Origin: Eurosta solidaginis
Lineage: Eukaryota > Arthropoda > Insecta > Diptera > Tephritidae
Assembly: GCF_040869045.1 (NCBI RefSeq)
Contig: NC_090323.1
Location: forward strand, 267,410,392-267,474,391
Length of the DNA stretch: 64,000 nt
Reading direction: 5' to 3'
Of this stretch, positions 10,035-20,000 are shown piece by piece. The notes beneath the pieces are model-generated. The model was given only the letters and a program-made list of their open reading frames with translations, was not told the DNA's origin and ran no database searches. Both the position numbers and the translations under genes were made by a program. Position 1 is the first letter of the stretch, and each line of letters begins with the position of its first letter.

Positions 10035-11582
10035 TTTAATCATGAACTATATTTTTCAGAAAAAAATATAGGTATTTCCAAAGTGGACAATAAGTTTCTT
10101 TCTAGACTGAAACTATCAATTAACTCTCTAAATGGTAAGCGGAATGTGAAATATAGCGCTGAATGTAGAATAAAATCTCGATTCGAACAAAAGCATGCAG
10201 AATTGTTGAATTACAAATATTATAATATCCCTGAACTGGAAATGGAAGATTGTGTAATACAAGAGCAGGGTTCGCGCCCTCGCCCTGGCCGTCCGAGTCT
10301 TAAATTTGATGACAAATCTTCTCGATTTAAACGACGTGAAGTTTCAAAAATTAACTCGCATCAAAAACATAGCCCAGAATCGTTGTTAATAGCATGTCGC
10401 CAGTCAGCAAGTAGAAGTGGAAACAAAGATTTTTATTCAGTCATAAGTTTTGTTTTAAAAAATATTGAGCAACCAAGAAAAGTTCGAAAATTGTTTGAAA
10501 GTTCAATCCAAGCAAAACCCACTGAAGAAGCTTTAGCCTTTTTGTTGAACAATAATCTTACTAAGAGCGTATACACAAATATGCGTTTAGAATCCAAATC
10601 AAGTGGTGCCGATATCTGGCCACCATATAATGATGTAAGGGAAATGAAGTCTCAATGTAGACCATCTAAAGAATAAATCTCTATTTCTGAGAACAGAATT
10701 GAGGTGTCACTACAAGCTTTGTTAAACCACACAGCAAAGAGAATTGTTGAATTGCAGAAGGATGTTATTATACATGATATGATTGCAAACGGCGCTATCG
10801 AATCTACTGCTGTTTTAATATGTTCATGGGGATTTGATGGCAGTTCTGGTCATTCAGCTTATAACCAACATTATAAATCAATTCCTGATGAAAACCTTTC
10901 GAAGCCAACTGACCAAAATTGGTTTGCAACTACGCTCATTCCACAACGAATGTTAACCGTAAATAATAATGTTTTGTGGAATAACAGATCACCACAATCA
11001 GCCAGATTTTGTCGACCTATATCTTTGGAAAATGTTTCTGAATCAGCGGAAGTCATCCTAAGGCAAAAGTTGAATCAAATCGACAAGTTAGGAAGTTTTC
11101 AGGCTGTTGTGGATGATGATCGGAAAATTTCAATACATTTCTCTTTGTTCCTGACTCTAATAGATGGCAAGGTGCTCAATATCATTACGGGTACTAAAAG
11201 TATGCAAACATGTCCTGTCTGTCATGCCACATCCAAATTATTTAACGATCTTTCGAATAAGCTAAAAGGAGTTTTGATACCGAACCCAAACTCCCTTGTC
11301 TATGGAATTAGCCCATTACATGCGTGGATTAACCTTTTCGGCTGTTTTTTAAAAATCTCATATAGGCTGGATCTTAAGATATGGCAAATACGTACCTCTG
11401 ATCAAAAATCAATATTTGCTGAAAGAAAGAAACACATCCAGGAAAAGTTTACATCTAAATTAGGACTTATTGTGGATAAGCCAAAAGCAGAAGATTCTGG
11501 AAATACCATTGACGGTAACACTGCAGTTTACAGTTACAAAAAAAGTCTGAAGTTAGCAAAAAACAAAAAAAAATATAATTAA
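10035..11582 (+). pseudogene. Transib/RAG1-like transposase, broken and C-terminally truncated
   Basis: A single frame is open from 10035, with a likely splice acceptor (TTTTTCAG) ending at 10059. It is interrupted only by TAA at 10674-10676 and then continues to 11582. The first part has a GRPSLKFDDKSSRFKRREV motif. After the stop, CSWGFDGSSGHS (10817-10852) holds the first catalytic-type Asp. HFSLFLTLIDGKV (from 11136) holds a second Asp, closely followed by SMQTCPVCHAT, a zinc-binding C-x2-C as in the RAG1/Transib core. SPLHAWINLFGCF and DGNTA match later core motifs. The final Glu and C-terminal zinc histidines are missing: from about 11535 the frame runs into A-rich repeats. A 5-bp-duplicating cut-and-paste transposase is expected for the family; this copy cannot be functional. 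Confidence 0.75.
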
Positions 11583-11880
11583 AAAAAATTACAAACAAAC
11601 GAACTTTTTTTGCTCACAATTTAAAAAAATTAAAACCAAAAAATGAAAAATCTTAAGTTAGCAAAAAACAAAAAAAAAATAAATAATTTACAAAAAAAAT
11701 TTTTTTTACTCAAAATTTAAAAAATAAAGCAAAAACAAAAAAAGAACACAAAAAAATATATATAATTAAAAAAAATTACGAAAAAAAAATTTTTTTTTTC
11801 AAAGTTTTAGAAAATTAAAACCAAAAAATTAAAAATCTAAAGTTAGCAATTTGTAAGCTATTTCGATAAGATTTTGAACT
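11551..11880 (+). repeat. A-rich tandem repeat replacing the transposase C-terminus
   Basis: AGTTAGCAAAAAACAAAA-type units start at 11551 and 11656, with a further AGTTAGC at 11841, separated by poly-A and poly-T tracts. The array starts inside the transposase frame and runs almost to the right inverted repeat. Confidence 0.6.
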
Positions 11881-11914
11881 ATGGCCACTGTTGACCCATT
11901 CGTGGCCCACTGTG
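11880..11914 (-). repeat. Right terminal inverted repeat of the Transib-like element
   Basis: Ends ...CGTGGCCCACTGTG. Its reverse complement starts CACAGTGGGCCA like the left end. It is followed by the second CACCG copy at 11915-11919. Confidence 0.8.
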
Positions 11915-12422
11915 CACCGCCCAGGGTCCTAAGGGGTCATCTCCGTAAGCATTATGAGGAAATACGGTACCTCAGAACACAACCGTATGAAGCAAAAAAG
12001 CACAAGCAGGTCCTCAGTGATATCCACAAACAGGCGTTGGACTTCTATGCCTGGAATTGCCCGCTGAATCCAGTATTTAAAGAAAAATACCCAGAACTAG
12101 CACAGGAGGAACGCACTCGCCCGTCACTCTAGCTCAACTTCGATCTGGGTAATGTAACAGGTTAAACTCTTACCTATCCAGAATCAACCCCGACATGCAA
12201 AATGTATGTCCTGCTTGCAATGTGTCCCCACATGACACCAACCATCTCTTCAATTGTATTGTGCAACCAACGCATCTAACACCCCTCTCATTATGGTCCA
12301 CCCCTGTTAAATCAGCAGGTTTCCTTGGACTCCCGTTAGAGGACATTGATGACAATTTGTGATTGGTCGCACCTATTGGACGGGACGAAGCACTGCTACA
12401 ACAACAACAACAACAACAATAT
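11915..12422 (+). mobile_element. Jockey-type LINE copy, 3' fragment
   Basis: Resumes the LINE of 7998-8373 after the transposon: CACCGCCCAGGGTCCTAAGG, then HLRKHYEEIRYLRTQPYEAK and KQVLSDIHKQALDFYAWN. The Cys/His motif (CPACN...HDTNHLFNC type) lies in another frame near 12210-12260. It closes with GACGAAGCACTGCTACAACA and a CAA tail ending at about 12420. Confidence 0.8.
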
Positions 12423-12630
12423 TCGTTCGATATTCCATTTATTCCATCATCATAGATTGTGTGTTCGGACTCACCATCTTCCTTGAGCGTTACATCGTTC
12501 TCTCCATTTGGGATCACAGAGAAGTGTTCCCTACACAATCTAAGCATTCTCTGGACATCGTTTACCAGGACGCCGACAAAAACTCAAGCTAAAAGTCGGC
12601 CAAATCACTGTTGATAACATTACATTATAT
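12423..12630. other. No feature seen
   Basis: Unique-looking sequence between the LINE tail and the solo LTR. No convincing coding or repeat signal. Confidence 0.4.
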
Positions 12631-13047
12631 TGTGACGAATATTAGCATCACTAAGCGATACTAAATAAATAAAGGCACAACAACAATAAAGCAAGCTGCT
12701 ACTCTTGTGTACATCAAATCAATCATCATTTACACACATGCATACAAGGCAACGAAGAGATAACTCACACACAGATGTAGTCATCAGCCGAAGTTGTTCT
12801 CACACATGCACACGCATATATGTAGCTCAATTACCAAGCAGGAGATACAGCAGAAGGCGAAACGTCTGGATTTTAGTAGAAATATGCGAATGAAGCGACG
12901 GAGAGTATAAAAGCAGCGCAAGCTGAGTAATCAGTAATCAGTTTGATTTAGTAGCGAAGTATAATTGTGAAGTATAATTGTACTACTCCCAAAGTTGTTT
13001 AATAAAGACCATTTTGCAATACAGAATATTGGAGTGATTTATTCAAC
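12631..13047 (+). repeat. Solo LTR (copy A), gypsy-like, 3' truncated
   Basis: Starts TGTGACGAATATTAGC, the same start as the LTR at 20145, and is preceded by ATAT. It carries a TATAAAA box (12906-12912) and an AATAAAGACC polyadenylation signal near 13001. It loses similarity after GAGTGATTTATTCAACA, about 50 bp short of the full LTR end seen in copies B and C. No internal region accompanies it. Confidence 0.75.
12906..12912 (+). promoter_or_regulatory. TATA box of solo LTR copy A
   Basis: TATAAAA inside GAGAGTATAAAAGCAGCGC. Copy C has the same box (minus strand, 48885-48891); copy B has it mutated to TACAAAA. In an LTR this is the expected promoter position. Confidence 0.55.
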
Positions 13048-13786
13048 ATCAATAAAATTTTTTCTTTTTTTTTGATTAAACTAAGTTTTGTAATAGACTG
13101 TATATTGTATATGTATGTATATTTTTCTCGAAAATAAATAATCGACATTTAATTAGCTTATTGCAAATAATTAATCTTTTATAATCAATATAGTTAATCA
13201 AATCAAATCTTTTTTTGTATTGTAATTTTTTAGAAATTTTCTTTTAGTTAAGTAAGAAAGCGGAGTACGAAACAAGTGTACATTTAGACAAAATTTAAAC
13301 GAGTATGTATGTATGTATGCACTATATAATATTTTAACTTCGTACAACTAAGTATTTATGTATGTGTGTAAAATATTTTTTTTATTTATTTTTTTTTTTC
13401 AATACTTTCAATAATAGAATAGAAAACTTGCTGACTAAATAAGGTTTTATTAATTATTATTTTTTTTAGAAAATATGTAAGTAGGCTTGATTATATATAG
13501 TACATAGTATATATGTATGTATGTATATATAAAATAACAACATTAATTAATTTTCATAATATTTTAAGAAATAAAATAAATAAATTTACGCGTTTTCGAC
13601 GGGACAACAGCTTAATCAATATGCCATGTTTCAGTTTATAGATTTATGCTTTTGTGTGTGTGTGTTTTTTTCGAATCTTTCTTGCTGCTCCTTTTATTGC
13701 AAATTATCGCCGCTTACATATTCGCTCGTAAATAACGCTCGTTCGTTTCGATAATTTGCACACATGCGCATTTTAAATTATTTCAA
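13048..13786 (-). other. kst: Probable 3' untranslated region and downstream flank of kst
   Basis: Follows the kst stop codon on the minus strand. It is AT-rich with ATGT microsatellite runs (13305-13318, 13510-13530). Candidate minus-strand AATAAA signals occur at about 13446-13451 and 13384-13391. The true cleavage site cannot be chosen from sequence alone. Confidence 0.4.
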
Positions 13787-14034
13787 TCATTGAGGTGTTT
13801 GGCTCGAGCGTCGTTTCTCTTTTTCTTTCTCTTTATCACCGCCTTTGCGTCCAAATATTCGGAACATTCCACTACGACGTTCTTCTTTGCTTTTACTGCC
13901 CTTAACGCCGGATACCGAGGAAATCGATTGAGCTTCACTTTCGCTAGAACTCTCCGCTGAGGCGCGTGAGAAACTGATCGAGTCTGGTTGTAGAGAGACT
14001 GGGCGATTGGCTTCAAAACGGGATGTGCCCCAAC
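13787..14034 (-). CDS. kst: kst exon 19 (C-terminus)
   Basis: Acceptor CTAATTAG (near 14035) and stop TGA at 13789-13787. Encodes [18 protein letters not shown], a Ser-rich stretch ([17 protein letters not shown]), then [20 protein letters not shown] and a basic end ([16 protein letters not shown]). The [13 protein letters not shown] segment is the expected beta-heavy spectrin C-terminus as I recall it. Confidence 0.88.
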
Positions 14035-17000
14035 CTAATTATAATAACAAAAATAATATTAGTGTTAGTTTGTAAGTAATTGAAAATTTATAAAATTTAA
14101 TTAAATAAAACAAGTTAAATAGCAAGAAAAAATATAGAGCGTCAACCAAGCATTAAAACAACAAAAACAGCGCGCAAAACAAAAGGAAAGACGGTAAGCT
14201 ACCCAAAGTACTAGATTAACTGCTTAATAGTTAATACTAACTAATTAATTAATTTAATAAATATTTTTAACCAAAACCAAATATTTACTTTGCATACTAT
14301 TGCGTAGATAAGAACGACTCAGTTTTACCGACTTAAACGCTGGTCCTTCAATTCAAGACATGCAAAAATACAACAATTAAAAGGAAGATAGTTCGTGTTT
14401 GTTTTTTCGAAAACATGCATTAATTTGACTTGGAATAGTTTATAAACATCAGAGTTGGGTGTTAATGATTACTTAATGAATCAAAGAACCCTAAATTGAA
14501 AATTACAAGTAAATCATAAGCAATTTCTTTCTTCCGTGGAAAATTTATCAAAAAATGTCTAAAAAATTACACTTTGCCTTGAAGCTTGACTGCCGAGTGC
14601 AATATCAGCTGTAGCTTCAAAAATGCTTTATCTAAGCACCCTTAAAAAATAAAATGGCCATATCTCAAAGATTTTTTGCTTTACGCTTCATCTCAAAATT
14701 TGATGGAAGAATGTCTAAAATTCATATACATTTTGAACCATTTTTTGTATCATGTTTTGAACCATGACTCAATTACTAAAGGTTTGTTCTTCAATGACGG
14801 CAGAGCTTTGACACTCCCAAATTGAAAAATCTCGACGGGTTGCTTTTACGAAGTAAGGAAAACGGGTAATAATTCAAACCACTTTAGCGAAAATTGTAGT
14901 ACAAGAATTTTATTCAAACATACACTATATCAAAATTTGTTTCAAAAACTCCCTATATGAGCATAAGTTCAATCCATTTTGATATAAGAGGGAGTTAATG
15001 AAAAGCATTCTGAGGCGTTCTTCAATCTAATTCTAATATGGGGCGTTTTTGTGACAAATCATGAAATGGGAAGTTTTTGAAAAATATTTTGAGATAGGAC
15101 GATATTGAATAGGCAGCCGACATGGTCTGACAAAAAAAAAAATTAAAAAAAATGGTTTATTTTCTTAGAACTTTATATTCCGGTTTTGACTTTGACAGAA
15201 GTGACTTTGACAGCTTTTATGCGGTCCTGCTACACAGGGAGTGTTCACCTTTTTATTCTAAAATTTCGGAAAGCTCTTTTACGTTAAGTATTCATGGAAG
15301 TGTTCCGGATAAACCGTTAATGTAGAATATTCGGAACACGTTCGTTTGATACTACTTCTCGAAGTCCGAATATACATAATATTCCAAATATAAACCGATT
15401 CCCCAAATTCTTAAATGGAGATGAATGTTCCGAATATACGGAATGCATAAATTAACATGCTCAAGGAGTACATTTCGTTATAGCATTTCTATTATTTACT
15501 AATGGCATTTTTACGTGATTCGAGTTTTTGACGTTGAACGATGAATTTTGAATTGGTTTAGGTTTTGTATGTTCATAAGTTTACGAAAGTGCACAATTCC
15601 TTGGTGTCAGTACTTTTCATAAAACCTATGTTCAGCCACACTAATAGATCATGGCATAGTTCATAAATTAATCATAAAATTAAAATAATTTTTCTAAGGA
15701 ATTATGCAGTTCAGTACTTATCGGGTATTTGTAAACTGATTGCTTCCTATCTCTACTACTAATATTTTTCGAAAAATCGCAAAGAACTGTGTTGTTACGG
15801 ATGTCAATTCGATTTGGGAGCAAAATGGCTGCAATTGTTAAAAAAATTGTCAGTGGAGCAAACCTCTTGTGATTGAATCATGATTTTGAACCAAATTGTG
15901 AGATAAAGTTGTATTTATAAAATTTTAGGGAAGTCTTCAGTGAAAATCTGGGATAAGGCGTTTCGAACAGACAGCCGAGATGTGAAGCCAGGATATTCGA
16001 CTTAGAAAAAATACTTTCCCTCACTCTAGGAAGCGTGGTAATCGTGGAAAATATTCCACGATTTCTAGACCAAATATACAACTCTCAGAGAACGCACCAC
16101 TTACAGAAGAAGCATCCTTACGATCTGATAAAGCATTTAGTACGAAAAGATAAATAAAATATTTAATGCACTCAAAATGTTGATAAAACTATATAGAAAC
16201 CGTAGACATTTTTTTATAAATTCATTTTGTTGATGCGAGCAGAAACTTTTACTTTTGACAGTAAAATGGTGGCGAATTGAACGTTCGCTTCGTAACAGGG
16301 AAAGACGACCCTAAAGAAAATGTTGATGAAAAAAAAGAAAAAAACTACTGTGTGCGAGGTGTGTGGGTTGGGTATAAAAATGTATTGCGATTGTGGTGGT
16401 TGGTTTTTTTCGTTCACGATTTTAGTCGTCCTTTCTCATTTTGTTTTTTTTTTAATTATTTAGTCACTGATAAAACTGTACTATCAAAATTGGTGTTTAG
16501 AAGAAAAAGCATTGAGTTCTAAGTTCCCTTTTTCACCGTACTAAGTCTCAAGATACCGTCCCTTCAGCTCATTCGAAAATCTGTAGAGCGCGTGAGTTCC
16601 TGTACCTTTCCTTCTTCTTGTCACTCACAGAAGGTTTTGGGTAGTGTTATCGATGTTGATGGATGAACGATTTAATATGACCACATTGAGCGTTTTAGTA
16701 CATACCCCCACCCATCCTCTAGTTCGTCTGCTAAATATACATATATATGATACATTCATATTTATATTCGGGTCGGTGATGTTGACAAGCTGTGAAGCTA
16801 CAAAGCTTGTATTGTGCTTATCATATATGTACCTTGCTCGGATCCCAGGACTCTTCGAATTTTTTTTTGGCGAGAATGATTTGTTTCTATAGATTTGCTT
16901 TTATTTGGCCAATAGGCTAAGAACGCTTTCAGGGAAATCCTGGTTCAAAGACGGGGTATGTATAGTTTTTTTTAAGGAAAACACTATGCAGTTCGTAGCA

Positions 17001-20000
17001 CCAAATACTCTTTTTATGATCAGCGCTAATCGTTGCCTGCGTTCTGTTATGCATGTGAACGCCTGTTCCGAGTAAGCAAAAGGGGTAGCTTGGCATGGTA
17101 GTAGCCTAGTTAGCTCAGTCTGTAGAGCTTGAGACTCTTAAGCGTCGTCCGTGCGGGCCCACCTTGGGTGCATTGTTAAGTTACTGTCTGTTCCGTGGAA
17201 GTATGTGTGGTAAGAACCGCGTCTCTAAAACCTCCGAGCCTCAGTGGAACTACTAAGCGGCAACCCCACTCTCATCCCTGTCTGATGCTATACGACATAA
17301 CGATATTGATGCCACAAAATCAGGTCTTGTTTTTGTTATCTTTTGAAGAGTAGGCCTAAAATATATGTATCTGTACACGTTTAATATTGATTCTTAAGGG
17401 CCCATTACTGATACTTAGCATAGACTTGACTAGACTTGGCGTAAACTTGCCAACTTAGCCACGAATATACTCCACTTATTGACTTAAATGTCAATTTGTA
17501 TGACAAAATGAAATGGAAACAAAAAATTGGCATCTCAAAATGTAAACGTCACTTAGAACTTACATAGAAAATCAAAATTCAACAGACTCCTAAGTCTTTT
17601 AAGTGTCGCTAAGTTTTGAGTAATCAGTAACATGCAATGTTCATTTAACAGAACTGTAAGTGACAGTTCTCAAGTCAATTCAAGTATATGCTAAGTATGA
17701 GTAATGGGCCATTTAGATAATCCACCATTCATATCGAAGTTTTCAAGTTAGCACCCTCGAGTTTTAAGTATGGTGCTGTGATCTTTAACTTCGATTATCT
17801 GAGCCGCGCTATGAATGTGAAATTCAGTCGTCTTGAAGAGTCATCCCATGGCAGTTTTCAGTTTTATCCTATTGTCCCAAGCGAGCAATTGTCGGCCAAA
17901 GAACTATTGTTTACTTCTTCCTGTGGGTGGGGAGTGTCGACTTAAACTCAAAAATTAGAGAGTTAGAACGTATTGGATAAGTTTTTAACTTCTTTGCTTC
18001 GTTTCTATATCCAACAAGTTTAAACGATCGGCATGCCTTGCCAGCCCCGGGTCAAATGGTTAAGACGGTTCAGTGGCAATTAAAAAGAATGCAAAAAGAG
18101 CTGGATAAATAGTACTTTTGCTTCACCTTAACATCTCACCTATAGGATACATTGTTTAATAAAGAACAAGAAAACTTTGTTTATTCTTGGCTAATTTCGT
18201 TGTAGGTTTGGTCGGAAAGTTGCCAAAAAAAAAAAACACGGGCTTTGAGGAAATATTTCCTGTTGACATCCTTTTGCCTTTTTCATAAAAATCCCAAATT
18301 TTCAAAAAGTTTTAATCGCTTTTTATTCGAGCGTAAATGAAATGTAAGGTTAGGTTCGGCTTCGACCGACATCGGACGTAGTTCGGTGCGATTCGGCTTG
18401 ACCTTTAAAATCTGTGTTCTATCATGGTCTAGTTAATGAGTTTCATGCATAAAACGTGAGCTTTTAGTTGGATTACATCTTTTAAGTAAAAGTCAATTAT
18501 TTTTGGCTAAGGATACAAAATACCAAGCTTTTCGAGCCGAAAGAAAAATTAGACATTTCATGCAAAACCGAGAAAAGATAAAACAGACCACCTCAAAAAA
18601 TATACAAAATATTTGTATATAAATAATTTAAGTTGTATTTAAAAAGTGTAGTATAAGCGGGTTAAAGAAAGTTGTTATAAGTGCAGAGATGAAATGTATG
18701 TATTAAAATGGGTGAGTAACTGCTAACCGGTTCCATCGTTATTATTCAAGCTCATGTAACTTGGATTATTTATGGAGTTGTTATCGGTTGAAGTAAAATG
18801 CCACACAGTGCGACTAGTCGCTGTAGTAGTACTTGTTGTTGTGGTTGTGCACCCGGAATTATTGGTATGCGACATATGTTTACCATTGTTGTTGTTGGTG
18901 CCGCTGATACCACTTGAATTCGACCCAGCACGCTTTGCGGCTGTCACATTCGGTGTAACGGTACCAATACCACTCGACTCCACCTCAATAAATTTGCGCG
19001 AGGCATCAGCGCGTTCGCTTGCTACGGGTGGGCGTGAAATTAAACGCTGCTGTTGTGAGCGTAACGCGTAATTGACTTGTGTGGAGTGATGTTCTGGGTT
19101 TTGCTGTTGTTGTTGTTGTTGTTGCTGATGATGATGCTGCTGGTGGAGGTGCGGATGTTGCATTGCAGCGGCATTTAAAGCATTGATGCGTTGTTGAATT
19201 TGCGGATGGTGAGAATGAGCGCTACCCACGGGGGGCATGGTTGCAGGTAAAGGTGGAGGATTTTCTAAATTTGTGTTCGAGGTTTGATTTTTAATTGGAT
19301 TGAAATTTGTTCGAATGAAAATATGAATGTTTTGTTTTAACTTACACATACGTATGAGTATATTAGGCGCCCTTTATTTGTACGAAAAAAATTTTGTTGA
19401 GCTAAAATAGCAAAATATCCCCAAATGTTCGTTAAGCCATAAAACGTCCTTTCAGTTAATTGCAGTACGACGGCGAGAAGGACTCATTATACGACTGCTT
19501 GGAAAGCATATAACAACGTTGCTCTCAGCTTGATATACAGTTCGTGTATGGCGACTTCAACACCAATAAAAAAACTTTCGTTACTAACGATCATGGAAAC
19601 ACACCTGGTACAATGATGATTGCCGCGTTACAACCGTGTCTACAGGGCCTTTTTGATAGTTAGCCATGAGAAAAGTGTGCGAACGCTATCGTGAGTTGAA
19701 GATAGAATTTGCAGAAAGAAAAAAGTAGAGGCAAAAAAGCGAGTCTTCAAAAGCTTCAGCAACTAGTCGGCAAAAGAGTGAAGGTTTCAAGCTCAGAGCG
19801 AATTCTTGTAAGAACGTTAAGCTGCTAAACGAAATGCAGGTTGAACTGGCCGGTCAATAAATATCTCACATAGACTGAATGTGCTCATTGTGCAAACGAA
19901 GTGCAAATTAGCTTAGATTATGAATGGAACACTACTCTGTCCTCTTAAGCGGAGGAAGTGATGAAGCACTCAAGGAATATGCTGAACAGGAGCTCGTAAT

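Larger units (their letters stand above)
8379..11914 (+). mobile_element. Transib-like (RAG1-related) DNA transposon
   Basis: A 3,536-bp element with imperfect terminal inverted repeats of about 35 bp beginning CACAGTGGGCCA at both ends, flanked by a perfect 5-bp duplication CACCG. It interrupts a LINE copy that resumes in register on the far side. Inside, on the plus strand, is a broken transposase frame with the DGSSG aspartate, a second aspartate and a CPVC zinc motif, as in Transib/RAG1 proteins. The protein lacks its C-terminal third and the interior contains an additional insertion and A-rich repeats, so this copy should be inactive. The classification combines ends, target duplication and protein motifs. 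Confidence 0.85.
14035..18727 (-). other. kst: kst intron 18 (4.7 kb)
   Basis: Holds a tRNA-Lys pseudogene (17104-17170), a Harbinger-type MITE (17397-17712) and old repeats (14560-15110, 16560-16830). The remainder, 15130-16550 and 17720-18720, shows no gene. Confidence 0.6.

Noticed and set aside
11881..12132. An 83-codon frame beginning MATVDPFVAHC.
   Set aside because: Its first residues are translated from the Transib-like terminal repeat; only the part after 11915 is LINE coding, so it is a chance fusion.
13783..14016. A 77-codon minus-strand frame ([11 protein letters not shown]...).
   Set aside because: It is a shifted frame over the last kst exon; the correct frame gives the [14 protein letters not shown]-terminus and a matching splice phase.
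18772..19071. A 99-codon plus-strand frame over kst exon 18.
   Set aside because: It is the reverse of the Asn/Thr/Gln-rich tail exon, whose phase and splice sites fit the kst gene.
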